Position numbers and translations under genes: made by a program. The notes beneath the pieces are model-generated. The model was not told where the DNA came from. It saw nothing but the letters and a program-made list of their open reading frames with translations, and did no database searches. Source: Marinococcus luteus (GTDB taxonomy: Bacteria; Bacillota; Bacilli; Bacillales; Marinococcaceae). Taken from it: a stretch of DNA of 64,000 nucleotides. Numbering within the stretch: the first letter of the stretch is position 1; every line of letters begins with the position of its first letter. The DNA is taken from assembly GCF_900106595.1 (NCBI RefSeq), contig NZ_FNNC01000006.1:62001-126000 (forward strand), in the 5' to 3' direction. Shown one piece after another: positions 49,410 through 57,614 of the stretch.

Positions 49410-50297
49410 ATGCGAAAACGAGCAAGAGTCATCTACAATCCAACGTCCGGAAGAGAACAGATGGAGCGGCAGGTGCCTTATATATTAGACCGGATGGAGC
49501 AGGCGGGGTACGAAACCTCGGCCTTTATGACCCGCGGGGAAGGCGACGCCCGGGACGAGGCACGCCGCGCCTCGGAGGACAGATTCGAAGCCGTGGTCGC
49601 CGCAGGCGGGGACGGGACTATTTTTGAGGTCATTAACGGAATAGCCGAACAGGAATGGCGCCCCAAAGTAGGACTTATTCCTGCTGGAACGACGAATGAT
49701 TTTGCGCGTGCCCTTGGACTGCAGGGAAAAGAAATTAAAGAAGTCTGCGATGTATTTGCGCGCGGACGCACCCAGGGCATTGATATAGGAAAGGCAAACG
49801 GCTCATACTTTATTAATATTGCTGCAGGCGGGAAGCTGACGGAGCTCACATATGACACTCCGAAGGGGCTTAAAACGGCGCTTGGACAGGCCGCCTATTT
49901 CATTAAAGGGTTTGAGAAATTCTGGTCCCTGCATCCGCAGATGACGACTGTTGAATATGATGGAAAATTTCTCGAGGAAGAAATTACAATGTTTCTCGTA
50001 TCCAACACCAATTCCGTCGGCGGATTTGAAAAGTTGCTACCGCAGGCAGAATACAATGACGGCTATTTTGATGTGCTGATCGTACAGAAGATGACGATGT
50101 TTGAATTCAGCCAGCTTTTGCGCCAGGCCTTACGCGGGAGGCATCTGGAAAATCCTAAAATCAAATATTTTAAAGCAAAACATCTCCGTATAGAGGCAGA
50201 GGAAGACATGCAGCTGAATCTTGACGGGGAATACGGCGGCCATCTGCCGGCGACGTTTGAAAATTTATATCAGCATATTGAATTGTTCTGCCCATAA
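49410..50297 (+). CDS. dagK: Diacylglycerol kinase (DagK/YerQ)
   Basis: 295-residue soluble lipid kinase of the DAGK catalytic family. Returns diacylglycerol from lipoteichoic acid synthesis to phosphatidic acid. Motifs: VIYNPTSGRE, AAGGDGTIFEVINGI, GLIPAGTTNDFARAL and the late LNLDGEYGG. ATG with a modest AGGGG site. It lies between gatB and rlmD as in B. subtilis, but with the AT-rich HTH-TPR island inserted ahead. A terminator follows. Confidence 0.93.
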   Translation: MRKRARVIYNPTSGREQMERQVPYILDRMEQAGYETSAFMTRGEGDARDEARRASEDRFEAVVAAGGDGTIFEVINGIAEQEWRPKVGLIPAGTTNDFARALGLQGKEIKEVCDVFARGRTQGIDIGKANGSYFINIAAGGKLTELTYDTPKGLKTALGQAAYFIKGFEKFWSLHPQMTTVEYDGKFLEEEITMFLVSNTNSVGGFEKLLPQAEYNDGYFDVLIVQKMTMFEFSQLLRQALRGRHLENPKIKYFKAKHLRIEAEEDMQLNLDGEYGGHLPATFENLYQHIELFCP

Positions 50298-50328
50298 AAA
50301 AACAGCCGCATCGCCGGCTGTTTTTTTA
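50296..50328. terminator. Bidirectional terminator after dagK
   Basis: AAAAAAACAGCCG / CGGCTGTTTTTTT with a short loop; A and T runs on both sides serve dagK and the convergent GNAT gene. Confidence 0.9.
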
Positions 50329-50898
50329 ATTGTTTTTCCATTCTGTTTTTAAAATAGCGTAAATCATCACATCCCGCCGTATCCCCTGAATCAGCAGCGA
50401 ACGGCGCAGTGTGCCTTCATGTACCATGCCGACCTTTTCCATCACCTTAGCTGAGGCTGTATTTTCGATAAAACACCGGGCTTCAATCCGGTGCAGGCCC
50501 ATATCTTCAAAGCCGAAACGGATAATTTCCCGTGCTGCTTCCGATCCGAATCCCTGATTCCAATGATCCGGGGCGAGCGTGTAGCCAATTTCCCCATTGG
50601 CATGGCCGCGGTCCCAATGAACAAAATCGATGGTGCCGATTACTTTGCCGGAGTCCTTGCGTTCGATGCCAAACGGTGCCCGGTCGCCGTATTTATAGGA
50701 GTTCATCGTGATATCCAGAAAATCTTTTGTTTCCCCGCGGCTTCTGTGGGTGTCCCACAAAACGTTGCGGGAGACAAGCGGGTTGGAGGCGTATTCGTAA
50801 ATATCTTCAAGATCTGAATAACGCAGGGCCCGAAGCCGGAGCCTTGACGTCTCCAGGGTGGGGAAGGGTCTGAACGGTGATGTTGATGAATGATGCAT
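50326..50898 (-). CDS. GNAT family N-acetyltransferase (RimJ/RimL type)
   Basis: 190 residues. Opens LETSRLRLRALRYSDLEDIY, has the acetyl-CoA site YTLAPDHWNQGFGSEAAREI and the closing FIENTASAKVMEKVGM, the full RimJ/RimL-like pattern. These acetylate N-termini of ribosomal proteins, amines or small molecules; the substrate is not evident. ATG with a weak AAGG site. Converges with dagK. Confidence 0.9.
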   Translation of the reverse strand: MHHSSTSPFRPFPTLETSRLRLRALRYSDLEDIYEYASNPLVSRNVLWDTHRSRGETKDFLDITMNSYKYGDRAPFGIERKDSGKVIGTIDFVHWDRGHANGEIGYTLAPDHWNQGFGSEAAREIIRFGFEDMGLHRIEARCFIENTASAKVMEKVGMVHEGTLRRSLLIQGIRRDVMIYAILKTEWKNN

Positions 50899-51002
50899 AG
50901 GCCTTCATCCTTTACTGTAGCGCGCCCTCAAACGGTGCTTATTTCTTTGTTAATTATAGAATAATAAGAAATACCCAAAATGACAATAGGCACACCAGGC
51001 AG

Positions 51003-51035
51003 AAAAAAGGCATTCTGCGCGAATGCAGAATGCCT
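51003..51035 (-). terminator. Terminator after the DUF779 gene
   Basis: AGGCATTCTGC (51008-51018) with GCAGAATGCCT (51025-51035); on the minus strand this is followed by a T run. Confidence 0.85.
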
Positions 51036-51041
51036 GGATGT

Positions 51042-51413
51042 TTAAACAGTAGAATTTTGTTCGAGCTCTGTGCGTTCTTCCTCGGAAAACACCCGTGAGC
51101 GGGTTAAAAACCGTTTGCCCTCAGGTCCTTCGAGGGAAAACATCCCGCCACGGCCGTCGACAACATCAATAATCAACTGCGTATGCTTCCAGTATTCAAA
51201 TTGATCCTTCGACATATAAAACGGGGCTCCGCCAATATCACCCATATACATGTCGCTGTTGCCGGTTTTAAAGTCGCCTTCCGGATAACACATAGGGGCG
51301 CTGCCGTCGCAGCAGCCGCCGGACTGGTGAAACATTAAGGGGCCATGTCGTTTTGTCAGTCGGTTAATCAGTTCAAGGGCAGCGTCAGTAGCGGTTACAC
51401 GCTCTACTGCCAT
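51042..51413 (-). CDS. DUF779 domain-containing protein
   Basis: 123 residues. The family signature with several cysteines is clear (FHQSGGCCDGSAPMCYP) and the GGAPFYMSKDQFEYWKHTQL segment matches. DUF779 genes sit beside aldehyde dehydrogenases in many bacteria, as here (40 bases downstream of the ALDH stop, same strand). The role is unknown; a metal or redox accessory is an inference from the Cys cluster. ATG with AGGAGG-like site. Terminator follows. Confidence 0.88.
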   Translation of the reverse strand: MAVERVTATDAALELINRLTKRHGPLMFHQSGGCCDGSAPMCYPEGDFKTGNSDMYMGDIGGAPFYMSKDQFEYWKHTQLIIDVVDGRGGMFSLEGPEGKRFLTRSRVFSEEERTELEQNSTV

Positions 51414-51453
51414 GATAAATCCTCCTTTTTAAATGCTTCCGGCCGCTGGGTTC

Positions 51454-52977
51454 TTAAAAGAATCCTTTCGGCTGTTCGCTGTAGCTGACCAGAAGGTTTT
51501 TCGTCTGCTGGTAATGGTCGAGCATCATTTTGTGGTTCTCCCGGCCAATACCCGATTTTTTATAGCCTCCGAACGCTGCATGCGCCGGATAGTCATGGAA
51601 GCAGTTGGTCCATACGCGGCCGGCCTGGATCGCACGCCCGAACCGGTACGCGGTGTTCATATCGCGGGACCAGACGCCGGCGCCAAGTCCGTACAGCGTA
51701 TCGTTGGCGATTTCCATCGCTTCTTCTTTTGTTTTAAAGGTAGTCACACTCAGCACCGGTCCGAAGATCTCTTCCTGGAACACGCGCATTTTGTTGTGGC
51801 CTTTAAATACGGTTGGCTGTACATAATACCCCTGTGAACGGTCTTCATCGTCGACCTGGGCTGCTTCGCCGCCGACGAGAACCTCTGCGCCTTCCTGTTT
51901 CCCGATATCCAAATACGAAAGGATTTTATCGAGCTGTTCCTTGGAAGCCTGGGCGCCCATCATAGTGTCGGTGTCGAGCGGGTGACCGACGTTGATGGCT
52001 TTTACGCGTTCGATGGCCCGTTCGATAAATTTGTCATAAATGGATTCCTGGATGAGAGCACGGGATGGACACGTGCACACTTCCCCCTGGTTCAAGGCAA
52101 ACATGACGAAGCCTTCGATCGCTTTATCAAGATACGAGTCGTCTTCGGCCATCACGTCTTCAAAGAAAATATTCGGTGATTTGCCACCAAGCTCGAGCGT
52201 TACCGGAATAATATTTTCTGAAGCGTACTGCATAATCAGGCGGCCAGTCGTGGTTTCCCCGGTGAATGCCACTTTATCAATGCCTTCGTGCTGGGCAAGC
52301 GGTTTGCCGGCTTCAACCCCGAATCCGCTCACTACGTTCAGAACGCCTGGCGGCAGAATATCTTCGACAAGCTCAAGCACCTTGTAAATCGACGCTGGTG
52401 TCTGTTCAGCCGGTTTGAGCACGATGCAGTTGCCGGCAGCAAGCGCAGGTGCGATCTTCCAGATGCCCATAAGGATCGGGAAGTTCCATGGGATAATCTG
52501 GCCGACAACGCCGAGCGGCTCGTGGAAATGGTACGCTACTGTGTCATCGTCAATCTGTCCGATCGTTCCTTCCTGGGCACGGATGACGCCCGCGAAATAG
52601 CGCAGATGGTCGATGGCAAGTGGTATATCAGCATTGAGTGTTTCCCGCACAGCTTTGCCGTTTTCCCATGTTTCGGCCACGGCAAGCATTTCAAGGTTTT
52701 CTTCCATCCGGTTCGCCATTTTATTTAAAATATTGGAGCGTTCTGTTGTTGATGTTTTGCCCCAGGCTTCTTTCGCTTTGTTTGCTGCTTCTACTGCCGC
52801 GTCAACATCCTCTTTCGTTGAACGGGCAATCTGGCAGAAAACGGTACCGGTCACTGGGCTGACGTTGTCGAAATATTCGCCCTGGGCCGGCGGCCTGTAC
52901 TCGCCTCCAATAAAGTTATCGTATCTGTTTTTAAAATGTACCAGGCTTTCAGGGGTGTTTGGTGCATCGTATCTCAT
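51454..52977 (-). CDS. Aldehyde dehydrogenase family protein (acetaldehyde dehydrogenase, ExaC/AldA-like)
   Basis: 507 residues. NAD(P)-dependent oxidation of aldehydes, by context probably acetaldehyde. Cofactor and active-site motifs: [38 protein letters not shown], the catalytic Glu in LELGGKSPN and the nucleophile Cys in [14 protein letters not shown] with AAGGAGG 7 bases upstream. Controlled by an extended -10 sigmaA promoter with a near-perfect cre site just downstream of the -10, so glucose repression is likely. Forms a unit with the DUF779 gene. Confidence 0.95.
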   Translation of the reverse strand: MRYDAPNTPESLVHFKNRYDNFIGGEYRPPAQGEYFDNVSPVTGTVFCQIARSTKEDVDAAVEAANKAKEAWGKTSTTERSNILNKMANRMEENLEMLAVAETWENGKAVRETLNADIPLAIDHLRYFAGVIRAQEGTIGQIDDDTVAYHFHEPLGVVGQIIPWNFPILMGIWKIAPALAAGNCIVLKPAEQTPASIYKVLELVEDILPPGVLNVVSGFGVEAGKPLAQHEGIDKVAFTGETTTGRLIMQYASENIIPVTLELGGKSPNIFFEDVMAEDDSYLDKAIEGFVMFALNQGEVCTCPSRALIQESIYDKFIERAIERVKAINVGHPLDTDTMMGAQASKEQLDKILSYLDIGKQEGAEVLVGGEAAQVDDEDRSQGYYVQPTVFKGHNKMRVFQEEIFGPVLSVTTFKTKEEAMEIANDTLYGLGAGVWSRDMNTAYRFGRAIQAGRVWTNCFHDYPAHAAFGGYKKSGIGRENHKMMLDHYQQTKNLLVSYSEQPKGFF

Positions 52978-53007
52978 GCAAAATCCTCCTTCGTTTTAGA
53001 GAAAAAT

Positions 53008-53021
53008 TGGAAACGCTTACA
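53008..53021. promoter_or_regulatory. Catabolite-responsive element (cre) of the aldehyde dehydrogenase gene
   Basis: TGGAAACGCTTACA matches TGWAANCGNTNWCA at 13 of 14 positions. It lies 8 to 21 bases downstream of the -10, where CcpA would block initiation or early elongation. Confidence 0.8.
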
Positions 53022-53028
53022 CAAGTTC

Positions 53029-53057
53029 ATTATAGCACCATTTAAAAATAATGGAAA
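53029..53057 (-). promoter_or_regulatory. SigmaA promoter of the aldehyde dehydrogenase-DUF779 unit
   Basis: On the minus strand: TTTCCA (53057-53052), a 17-base spacer and TATAAT (53034-53029), preceded by TGC (extended -10). Confidence 0.8.
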
Positions 53058-53109
53058 TATAGAAGTTCTGATTATAAAAATATTCCCGCCGCAGCTGGTG
53101 GGGAGTTAT

Positions 53110-54090
53110 TTAATGAAGCCCGGAGGTAATATGATCAATTTCCTGCAGGGTGCTGTCGATTTCATCGAGCAGGTTGTCCGGAAGCTCCAGCTCTGCAGCT
53201 TTTAAGTTTTCTTCAAGCTGCTCGGGCCGGCTTGCTCCGACGATAGTAGAGCTTACGCCCGGCTTTCGGAGAATCCAGGCGAGGGCAAGCTGGGACAGCT
53301 TAACTCCGAGTTCATTCCGGGCCAAATCTTCCAATTTTACGACATTTTCGAGAATGCGGTCATCCATGAAGCGTTCCATCGCAAAATTAATATCTGAATT
53401 AGCGGCACGGCTGTCGGCCGGAGGCTGTTCGCCCGGGCGGTACTTCCCGGTTAAAATACCCTGGGCAAGGGGGGAGAAGACCACTTGTCCGAGCCCCTCA
53501 CGTTCGCTGATCGGAAGGACCTCTTTTTCAATATAGCGCACGAGCATATTGTAGATCGGCTGGTTCGATACCGGCCGGTGAAGGTTTCGTTTATCGGCAA
53601 TGTGAGCCGCGTCGCTGATCTGGGTACCGGTCCATTCGCTGAACCCGTAGTACAGAATTTTACCCTGGCGCACGAGATCATCAAGCGCCATCAGCGTCTC
53701 TTCCAGCGGGGTGTCGGGATCATAGCGGTGGCATTGATACAGGTCCATATAATCCGTACCGAGCCGCTGCAGGCTGGCATCGCACTGTTCCATGATATGC
53801 TTGCGGGAGAGACCGCGGTCGTTCGGTCCATCACCCATTGGAAAATACACCTTCGAAGCCAGCACGTAGCTGTCCCGTTTGTAGGAGCTTAAAGCTTTGC
53901 CTACGACCTTTTCTGCTTCACCCCGGTTGTAGACGTTTGCCGTGTCAAAGAAATTGATGCCGTTTTCATATGCATGGTGAATAATGTTACCAGCTGTCTG
54001 GTCTTCCACGGAAGAGCCGTAGGTAAGCCAGCTGCCAAGGCCGATTTCACTTACTTTTACCCCGGAGTTCCCTAATCGACGATACTTCAT
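53110..54090 (-). CDS. Aldo/keto reductase, voltage-gated-channel-beta-like (AKR family)
   Basis: 326 residues. NADPH-dependent carbonyl reductase. The tetrad residues are visible: Asp and Tyr in NFFDTANVYNRGEAE, Lys in VLASKVYF, His in DLYQCHRYD. The C-terminal cofactor segment is SSTIVGASRPEQLEENL. ATG 54090 is preferred over GTG 54096: AAAAGGA is 9 bases from the former and only 3 from the latter. It lies upstream of, and on the same strand as, the aldehyde dehydrogenase. Substrate unknown. Confidence 0.93.
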   Translation of the reverse strand: MKYRRLGNSGVKVSEIGLGSWLTYGSSVEDQTAGNIIHHAYENGINFFDTANVYNRGEAEKVVGKALSSYKRDSYVLASKVYFPMGDGPNDRGLSRKHIMEQCDASLQRLGTDYMDLYQCHRYDPDTPLEETLMALDDLVRQGKILYYGFSEWTGTQISDAAHIADKRNLHRPVSNQPIYNMLVRYIEKEVLPISEREGLGQVVFSPLAQGILTGKYRPGEQPPADSRAANSDINFAMERFMDDRILENVVKLEDLARNELGVKLSQLALAWILRKPGVSSTIVGASRPEQLEENLKAAELELPDNLLDEIDSTLQEIDHITSGLH

Positions 54091-54262
54091 GCGCACACGT
54101 CCTTTTCATAAGTATAATTCACTGCGGCAGAGAGACAGGATACGTTAAAAGTATTCCTTTGAACATTAAATTGTAAACAATTTGCAGGCAGAGGCTGAAA
54201 TCAACAAAAGAAAAACAGGTATGTTATTCTAGGAAAAAAAGCAGGGTAAGGGGTGGATTCAC

Positions 54263-54787
54263 GTGGACTATTACATAATGAGAATGCAAAAGGAGCACTG
54301 GCCCGAAGTCCGGGATATATATGAAATGGGCATTATGAGTGAGCATGCGACATTTGAAACGGAGGCGCCGTCATGGGAGCTGTGGTCAGCAACTCACGAC
54401 CTGGCCTGCCGTCTCGTTGCTATCGACACTACAACTGAAAAAGTGATCGGCTGGGCAGCGCTCGCTCCGATTTCCGGCCGGGAAGTATATGAAGGTGTAG
54501 GCGAAACAAGTGTGTATATTCACCAGGACGAGCGCGGCCGCGGTGTGGGCGGAACGCTTCTGGAAGCATTGATTGAAAAAGCGGAAGCAGAAGGCTACTG
54601 GATGCTGCAGGCCGGTATTTTTCCTGAAAATGACTACAGTCTGCGTATTCACCGGCGAAAAGGGTTCCGTGAAGTAGGCGTACGGGAGCGTATCGGCAAA
54701 ATGCAGGGACGCTGGCGCAACGTTGTGCTGCTTGAACGCCGCAGCCAGGTGGTCGGTGTGGATGAGGAAGACAATTATGATGATTGA
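54263..54787 (+). CDS. GNAT N-acetyltransferase, phosphinothricin acetyltransferase-like
   Basis: 174 residues. The pattern matches the Pat/Bar and YncA-type branch: IYEMGIMSEHATFETEAPSW, GWAALAPISGREVYEGVGE, VYIHQDERGRGVGGTLLEAL and IHRRKGFREVGVRE. Such enzymes acetylate phosphinothricin, methionine sulfoximine or related amines. GTG start with AAGGGG upstream. The last 13 bases overlap, tail to tail, the ion channel gene. Confidence 0.9.
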   Translation: MDYYIMRMQKEHWPEVRDIYEMGIMSEHATFETEAPSWELWSATHDLACRLVAIDTTTEKVIGWAALAPISGREVYEGVGETSVYIHQDERGRGVGGTLLEALIEKAEAEGYWMLQAGIFPENDYSLRIHRRKGFREVGVRERIGKMQGRWRNVVLLERRSQVVGVDEEDNYDD

Positions 54788-55500
54788 TCTTCCTCTTTTT
54801 TGTAGCGCTCCTTCCACTTTTCAAGCGAAGCGATCATATCATCCATTTCCTTGGTGGTAAGCTCCGGGTAACGGTTCAGCGTTTCCTGGACGTGCCGGGC
54901 TTCCGGCGGAAGCGTACGATAATCGTTGGAAAAAAAGGCGGCTACAGTACCGGTAACGATACCTATCAGGCTGATACCGACGATCATCAGAATGCTTGCA
55001 ATAATTCTCCCGGCCGTTGTCACCGGAACGAAGTCTCCGTACCCGACTGAGGTAACCGTTACGATTGCCCACCACAGCGCCTCCTCATACGTGTGAAAAT
55101 CTGGTTCAATCCATCGCATCGAAAGACTGGCCGCAAACAGAAGCACGCCGACAATAACGACAGCCCTGTCTATATGGTATTTAGAAAAAAATACGTCAAA
55201 CGGAGAGTGCTTCCGGCTGAAAAGCACAATTAGACGTAAAACTTTTAAGAGACGAACGAGGCGGGCAGCCCGGAAAATTTCCCCAAGCGGCAAAATGGCG
55301 ATCAGCTCGAGAGGATTGCTTTTAATGTACTGCCATTTATTGTCGCTCGCAAAAAAGCGGACGCCGAAATCGATTACAAACAACACGTAGATAAATATAT
55401 CGAGCGCCCGCGACTGGTCAGTTGGCAACTCCACCGTTAAAGAAAATATTAAGAGAGCGGCAAGAATCAGCTCATAAATCGCTTCAAATGAAATGCGCAC
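54775..55500 (-). CDS. Voltage-gated-type potassium channel (VIC superfamily)
   Basis: 241 residues with six membrane segments. An S4-like helix with regularly spaced arginines (RAARLVRLLKVLRLIVL) and a pore loop with the K+ filter TVTSVGYGD are followed by the S6 helix and a short charged C-terminal tail of about 50 residues (helical, KEMDDMIASLEKWKERYKKE). Probably a K+-selective channel of the kind used in osmotic or pH adaptation. ATG with AGGAGCAAC upstream. It overlaps the GNAT gene at its 3' end by 13 bases and follows the 55515 GNAT gene after 14 bases. Confidence 0.92.
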   Translation of the reverse strand: MRISFEAIYELILAALLIFSLTVELPTDQSRALDIFIYVLFVIDFGVRFFASDNKWQYIKSNPLELIAILPLGEIFRAARLVRLLKVLRLIVLFSRKHSPFDVFFSKYHIDRAVVIVGVLLFAASLSMRWIEPDFHTYEEALWWAIVTVTSVGYGDFVPVTTAGRIIASILMIVGISLIGIVTGTVAAFFSNDYRTLPPEARHVQETLNRYPELTTKEMDDMIASLEKWKERYKKEEDQSS

Positions 55501-55514
55501 AGTGTTGCTCCTTT

Positions 55515-56012
55515 CTACAGCAGCTTAGCCATCATTATTTCGTTAACATACGCTCCGTGGGCAAAAAGGGAAGCCCTTTTGATGCCTTCCTCCTGGAAGC
55601 CGAAGCGTTCGTAGAGAGCGCGTGCCCCCGTATTTTCTTCGATTACGGTCAGCTCCAGGCGGTGAAGTCTGCGTTCCCGGCCCCACGCTTCGATACGCCC
55701 GAGCATCCGGCTTCCAAGGCCCAGACGGTGATATGCCGGCAGGAGGCCAATAACGACGGAGGCGGTACGGCAGTTACGGGCGGTACTGCCTCCGACGCCC
55801 ATCGCGTGTCCAACGATCGTGCCCGCGTCTTCGACAATATAAAGCACGAGATGCTCCTTCATAATAAATTCATTCACCATATGCTGATGCTGTTCGGCCG
55901 TTGGCTTTCGCTCACCCGGCTCCATCAGCATATACGACGTTTCGTTATCGAGCTGCTGACTGAACGCCAGGTGGACGTTTGCATCCGGCGGCTCGATCAG
56001 TCGAATGTTCAT
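55515..56012 (-). CDS. GNAT family N-acetyltransferase
   Basis: 165 residues. Single GNAT domain: GTIVGHAMGVGGS, VIGLLPAYHRLGLGSRMLGR (acetyl-CoA loop) and IEENTGARALYERFGF. The start is ATG 56012 with GGAG 8 bases upstream; the earlier in-frame ATG 56036 lacks a site. Possibly cotranscribed with the channel gene 14 bases downstream. Substrate unknown. Confidence 0.88.
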   Translation of the reverse strand: MNIRLIEPPDANVHLAFSQQLDNETSYMLMEPGERKPTAEQHQHMVNEFIMKEHLVLYIVEDAGTIVGHAMGVGGSTARNCRTASVVIGLLPAYHRLGLGSRMLGRIEAWGRERRLHRLELTVIEENTGARALYERFGFQEEGIKRASLFAHGAYVNEIMMAKLL

Positions 56013-56140
56013 ATGTATCTCTCCGTTCTTCACCATTTGCTTTTTGTATTCCTCATTATAGCGTGCGAACAGACGGACGCCAAACCGTTCCTGTGTTACA
56101 ATTTTGCTGACAGACTAGAATGAACGGAAGGAACGAAATA

Positions 56141-57529
56141 ATGAGTAAGCAAAATAAACCGGAAGCTCCGGTAGAAAAAAACGAATTAATAGAGACGACG
56201 ATCGAAGATTTAACCCACGAAGGACACGGGGTCGGAAGAATCGACGGATATGCGATGTTTATTCCGTACGCCCTGCCCGGTGAGCGTATTCAGGCGAAGG
56301 TTATTAAAACAAAAAAAGGCTACGGCTTTGGAAAGCTTATTACTGTTCTTGAAGAAAGCAGCGAACGTACCGAAGCGCCGTGTCCGGTTTATGTAAAATG
56401 CGGCGGCTGCCAGCTGCAGCATATGACTTACGATGCCCAGCTCCGCTATAAGCATAAACAGGTTAAAGACGCGTTTGAACGGATCGGCGGCCTCGACGAA
56501 ACAGTGGTCCGCGATACAATCGGCATGGAGGACCCTTGGCGCTACCGCAACAAGGCCCAGGTGCCGATTGGTGTAAAAGAGGACGGCCGGTTAAAAGCGG
56601 GATTTTACCAGAAGCGGACGCACAACATTATTGATATGGATGAGTGCATCATTCAGCAGAAGGAAAACGACGATGCCGTCCAGCAGGTAAAGGACATTGC
56701 CGGCCGGTTTGGCATGAGCGCCTATGATGAAGAAAGCGGGCGCGGCTTTCTCCGCCACGTCGTGACGCGGTACGCCCCGACCACCGGCCAGCTGATGATT
56801 GTGCTTATTACAAATGGCAAAAAGATCCCGGACGAGCAGGCGTTTATCGAAGCTGTGTGCAGTGAAGTAAAGGACACGGCAAGCATCGTTCAAAACGTGA
56901 ATACGAAACGAACGAATGTCATCTTTGGTGAACGCACGAAGACGCTGTGGGGCGAAGACTACATTTACGACCACATTGGTGACGTGAAGTTTGCGATCTC
57001 CGCGCGGTCCTTTTATCAGGTGAACCCGGTCCAGACAAAAACGCTGTATGATAAAGCGCTGGAGTACGCGGACCTGCGCGGTCATGAAACGGTTATTGAT
57101 GCTTACTGCGGCATCGGAACCATCTCGCTGTTTCTCGCAGAAAAAGCCCGGGAGGTCTACGGCGTGGAGGTAGTGCCACAGGCCGTGAGTGATGCAAAGC
57201 GAAACGCGCAGCTGAATCATTTTGATAACGTAACCTTTGCAACAGGAAAAGCAGAGGAAGTGATGCCGTGGTGGGTAAAAGCAAACGGGCTGCGTCCGGA
57301 TGTCGTTGTTGTGGATCCGCCGCGGAAGGGCTGCGACGAACAGCTGCTCGATACGATGCTCGAGGTAGCTCCCGAGCGTATCATATACGTTTCCTGTAAC
57401 CCGGCGACACTCGCCCGGGATTTAAAACACCTCGTGGAAGGCGGATACGAAGTCGTAGAAGCCCAGCCGGTGGATATGTTCCCGCAGACCACGCATGTGG
57501 AAGTGGCAACGAAATTAGTGCGAAAGTAA
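56141..57529 (+). CDS. rlmD: 23S rRNA (uracil-5-)-methyltransferase RlmD/RlmCD (YefA-like)
   Basis: 462 residues. The N-terminal TRAM domain (LTHEGHGVGRIDGYAMFIPY) is followed by 4Fe-4S cysteines (CPVYVKCGGCQLQH) and a C-terminal SAM methyltransferase with DAYCGIGTISLFLA, the DPPRKGCDEQLLD motif and the catalytic Cys in YVSCNPATLARDL. In B. subtilis the orthologue at this locus (YefA, renamed RlmCD) methylates both U747 and U1939. ATG 56141 follows GGAAGGA; an in-frame ATG 56120 lacks a site. Confidence 0.94.
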   Translation: MSKQNKPEAPVEKNELIETTIEDLTHEGHGVGRIDGYAMFIPYALPGERIQAKVIKTKKGYGFGKLITVLEESSERTEAPCPVYVKCGGCQLQHMTYDAQLRYKHKQVKDAFERIGGLDETVVRDTIGMEDPWRYRNKAQVPIGVKEDGRLKAGFYQKRTHNIIDMDECIIQQKENDDAVQQVKDIAGRFGMSAYDEESGRGFLRHVVTRYAPTTGQLMIVLITNGKKIPDEQAFIEAVCSEVKDTASIVQNVNTKRTNVIFGERTKTLWGEDYIYDHIGDVKFAISARSFYQVNPVQTKTLYDKALEYADLRGHETVIDAYCGIGTISLFLAEKAREVYGVEVVPQAVSDAKRNAQLNHFDNVTFATGKAEEVMPWWVKANGLRPDVVVVDPPRKGCDEQLLDTMLEVAPERIIYVSCNPATLARDLKHLVEGGYEVVEAQPVDMFPQTTHVEVATKLVRK

Positions 57530-57572
57530 GAGAGAGCATGCAGAAAGAATACGAGCAGCACAACTGTATATT

Positions 57573-57610
57573 AAAAAACAAGGAAGGCCCCTGAGCGGGA
57601 CCTTCCTTGT
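57573..57610 (-). terminator. Terminator of the DUF4317 gene
   Basis: ACAAGGAAGG (57578-57587) with CCTTCCTTGT (57601-57610). The T run is on the minus strand, so it serves the DUF4317 gene rather than rlmD. Confidence 0.82.
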
Positions 57611-57614
57611 GCTA

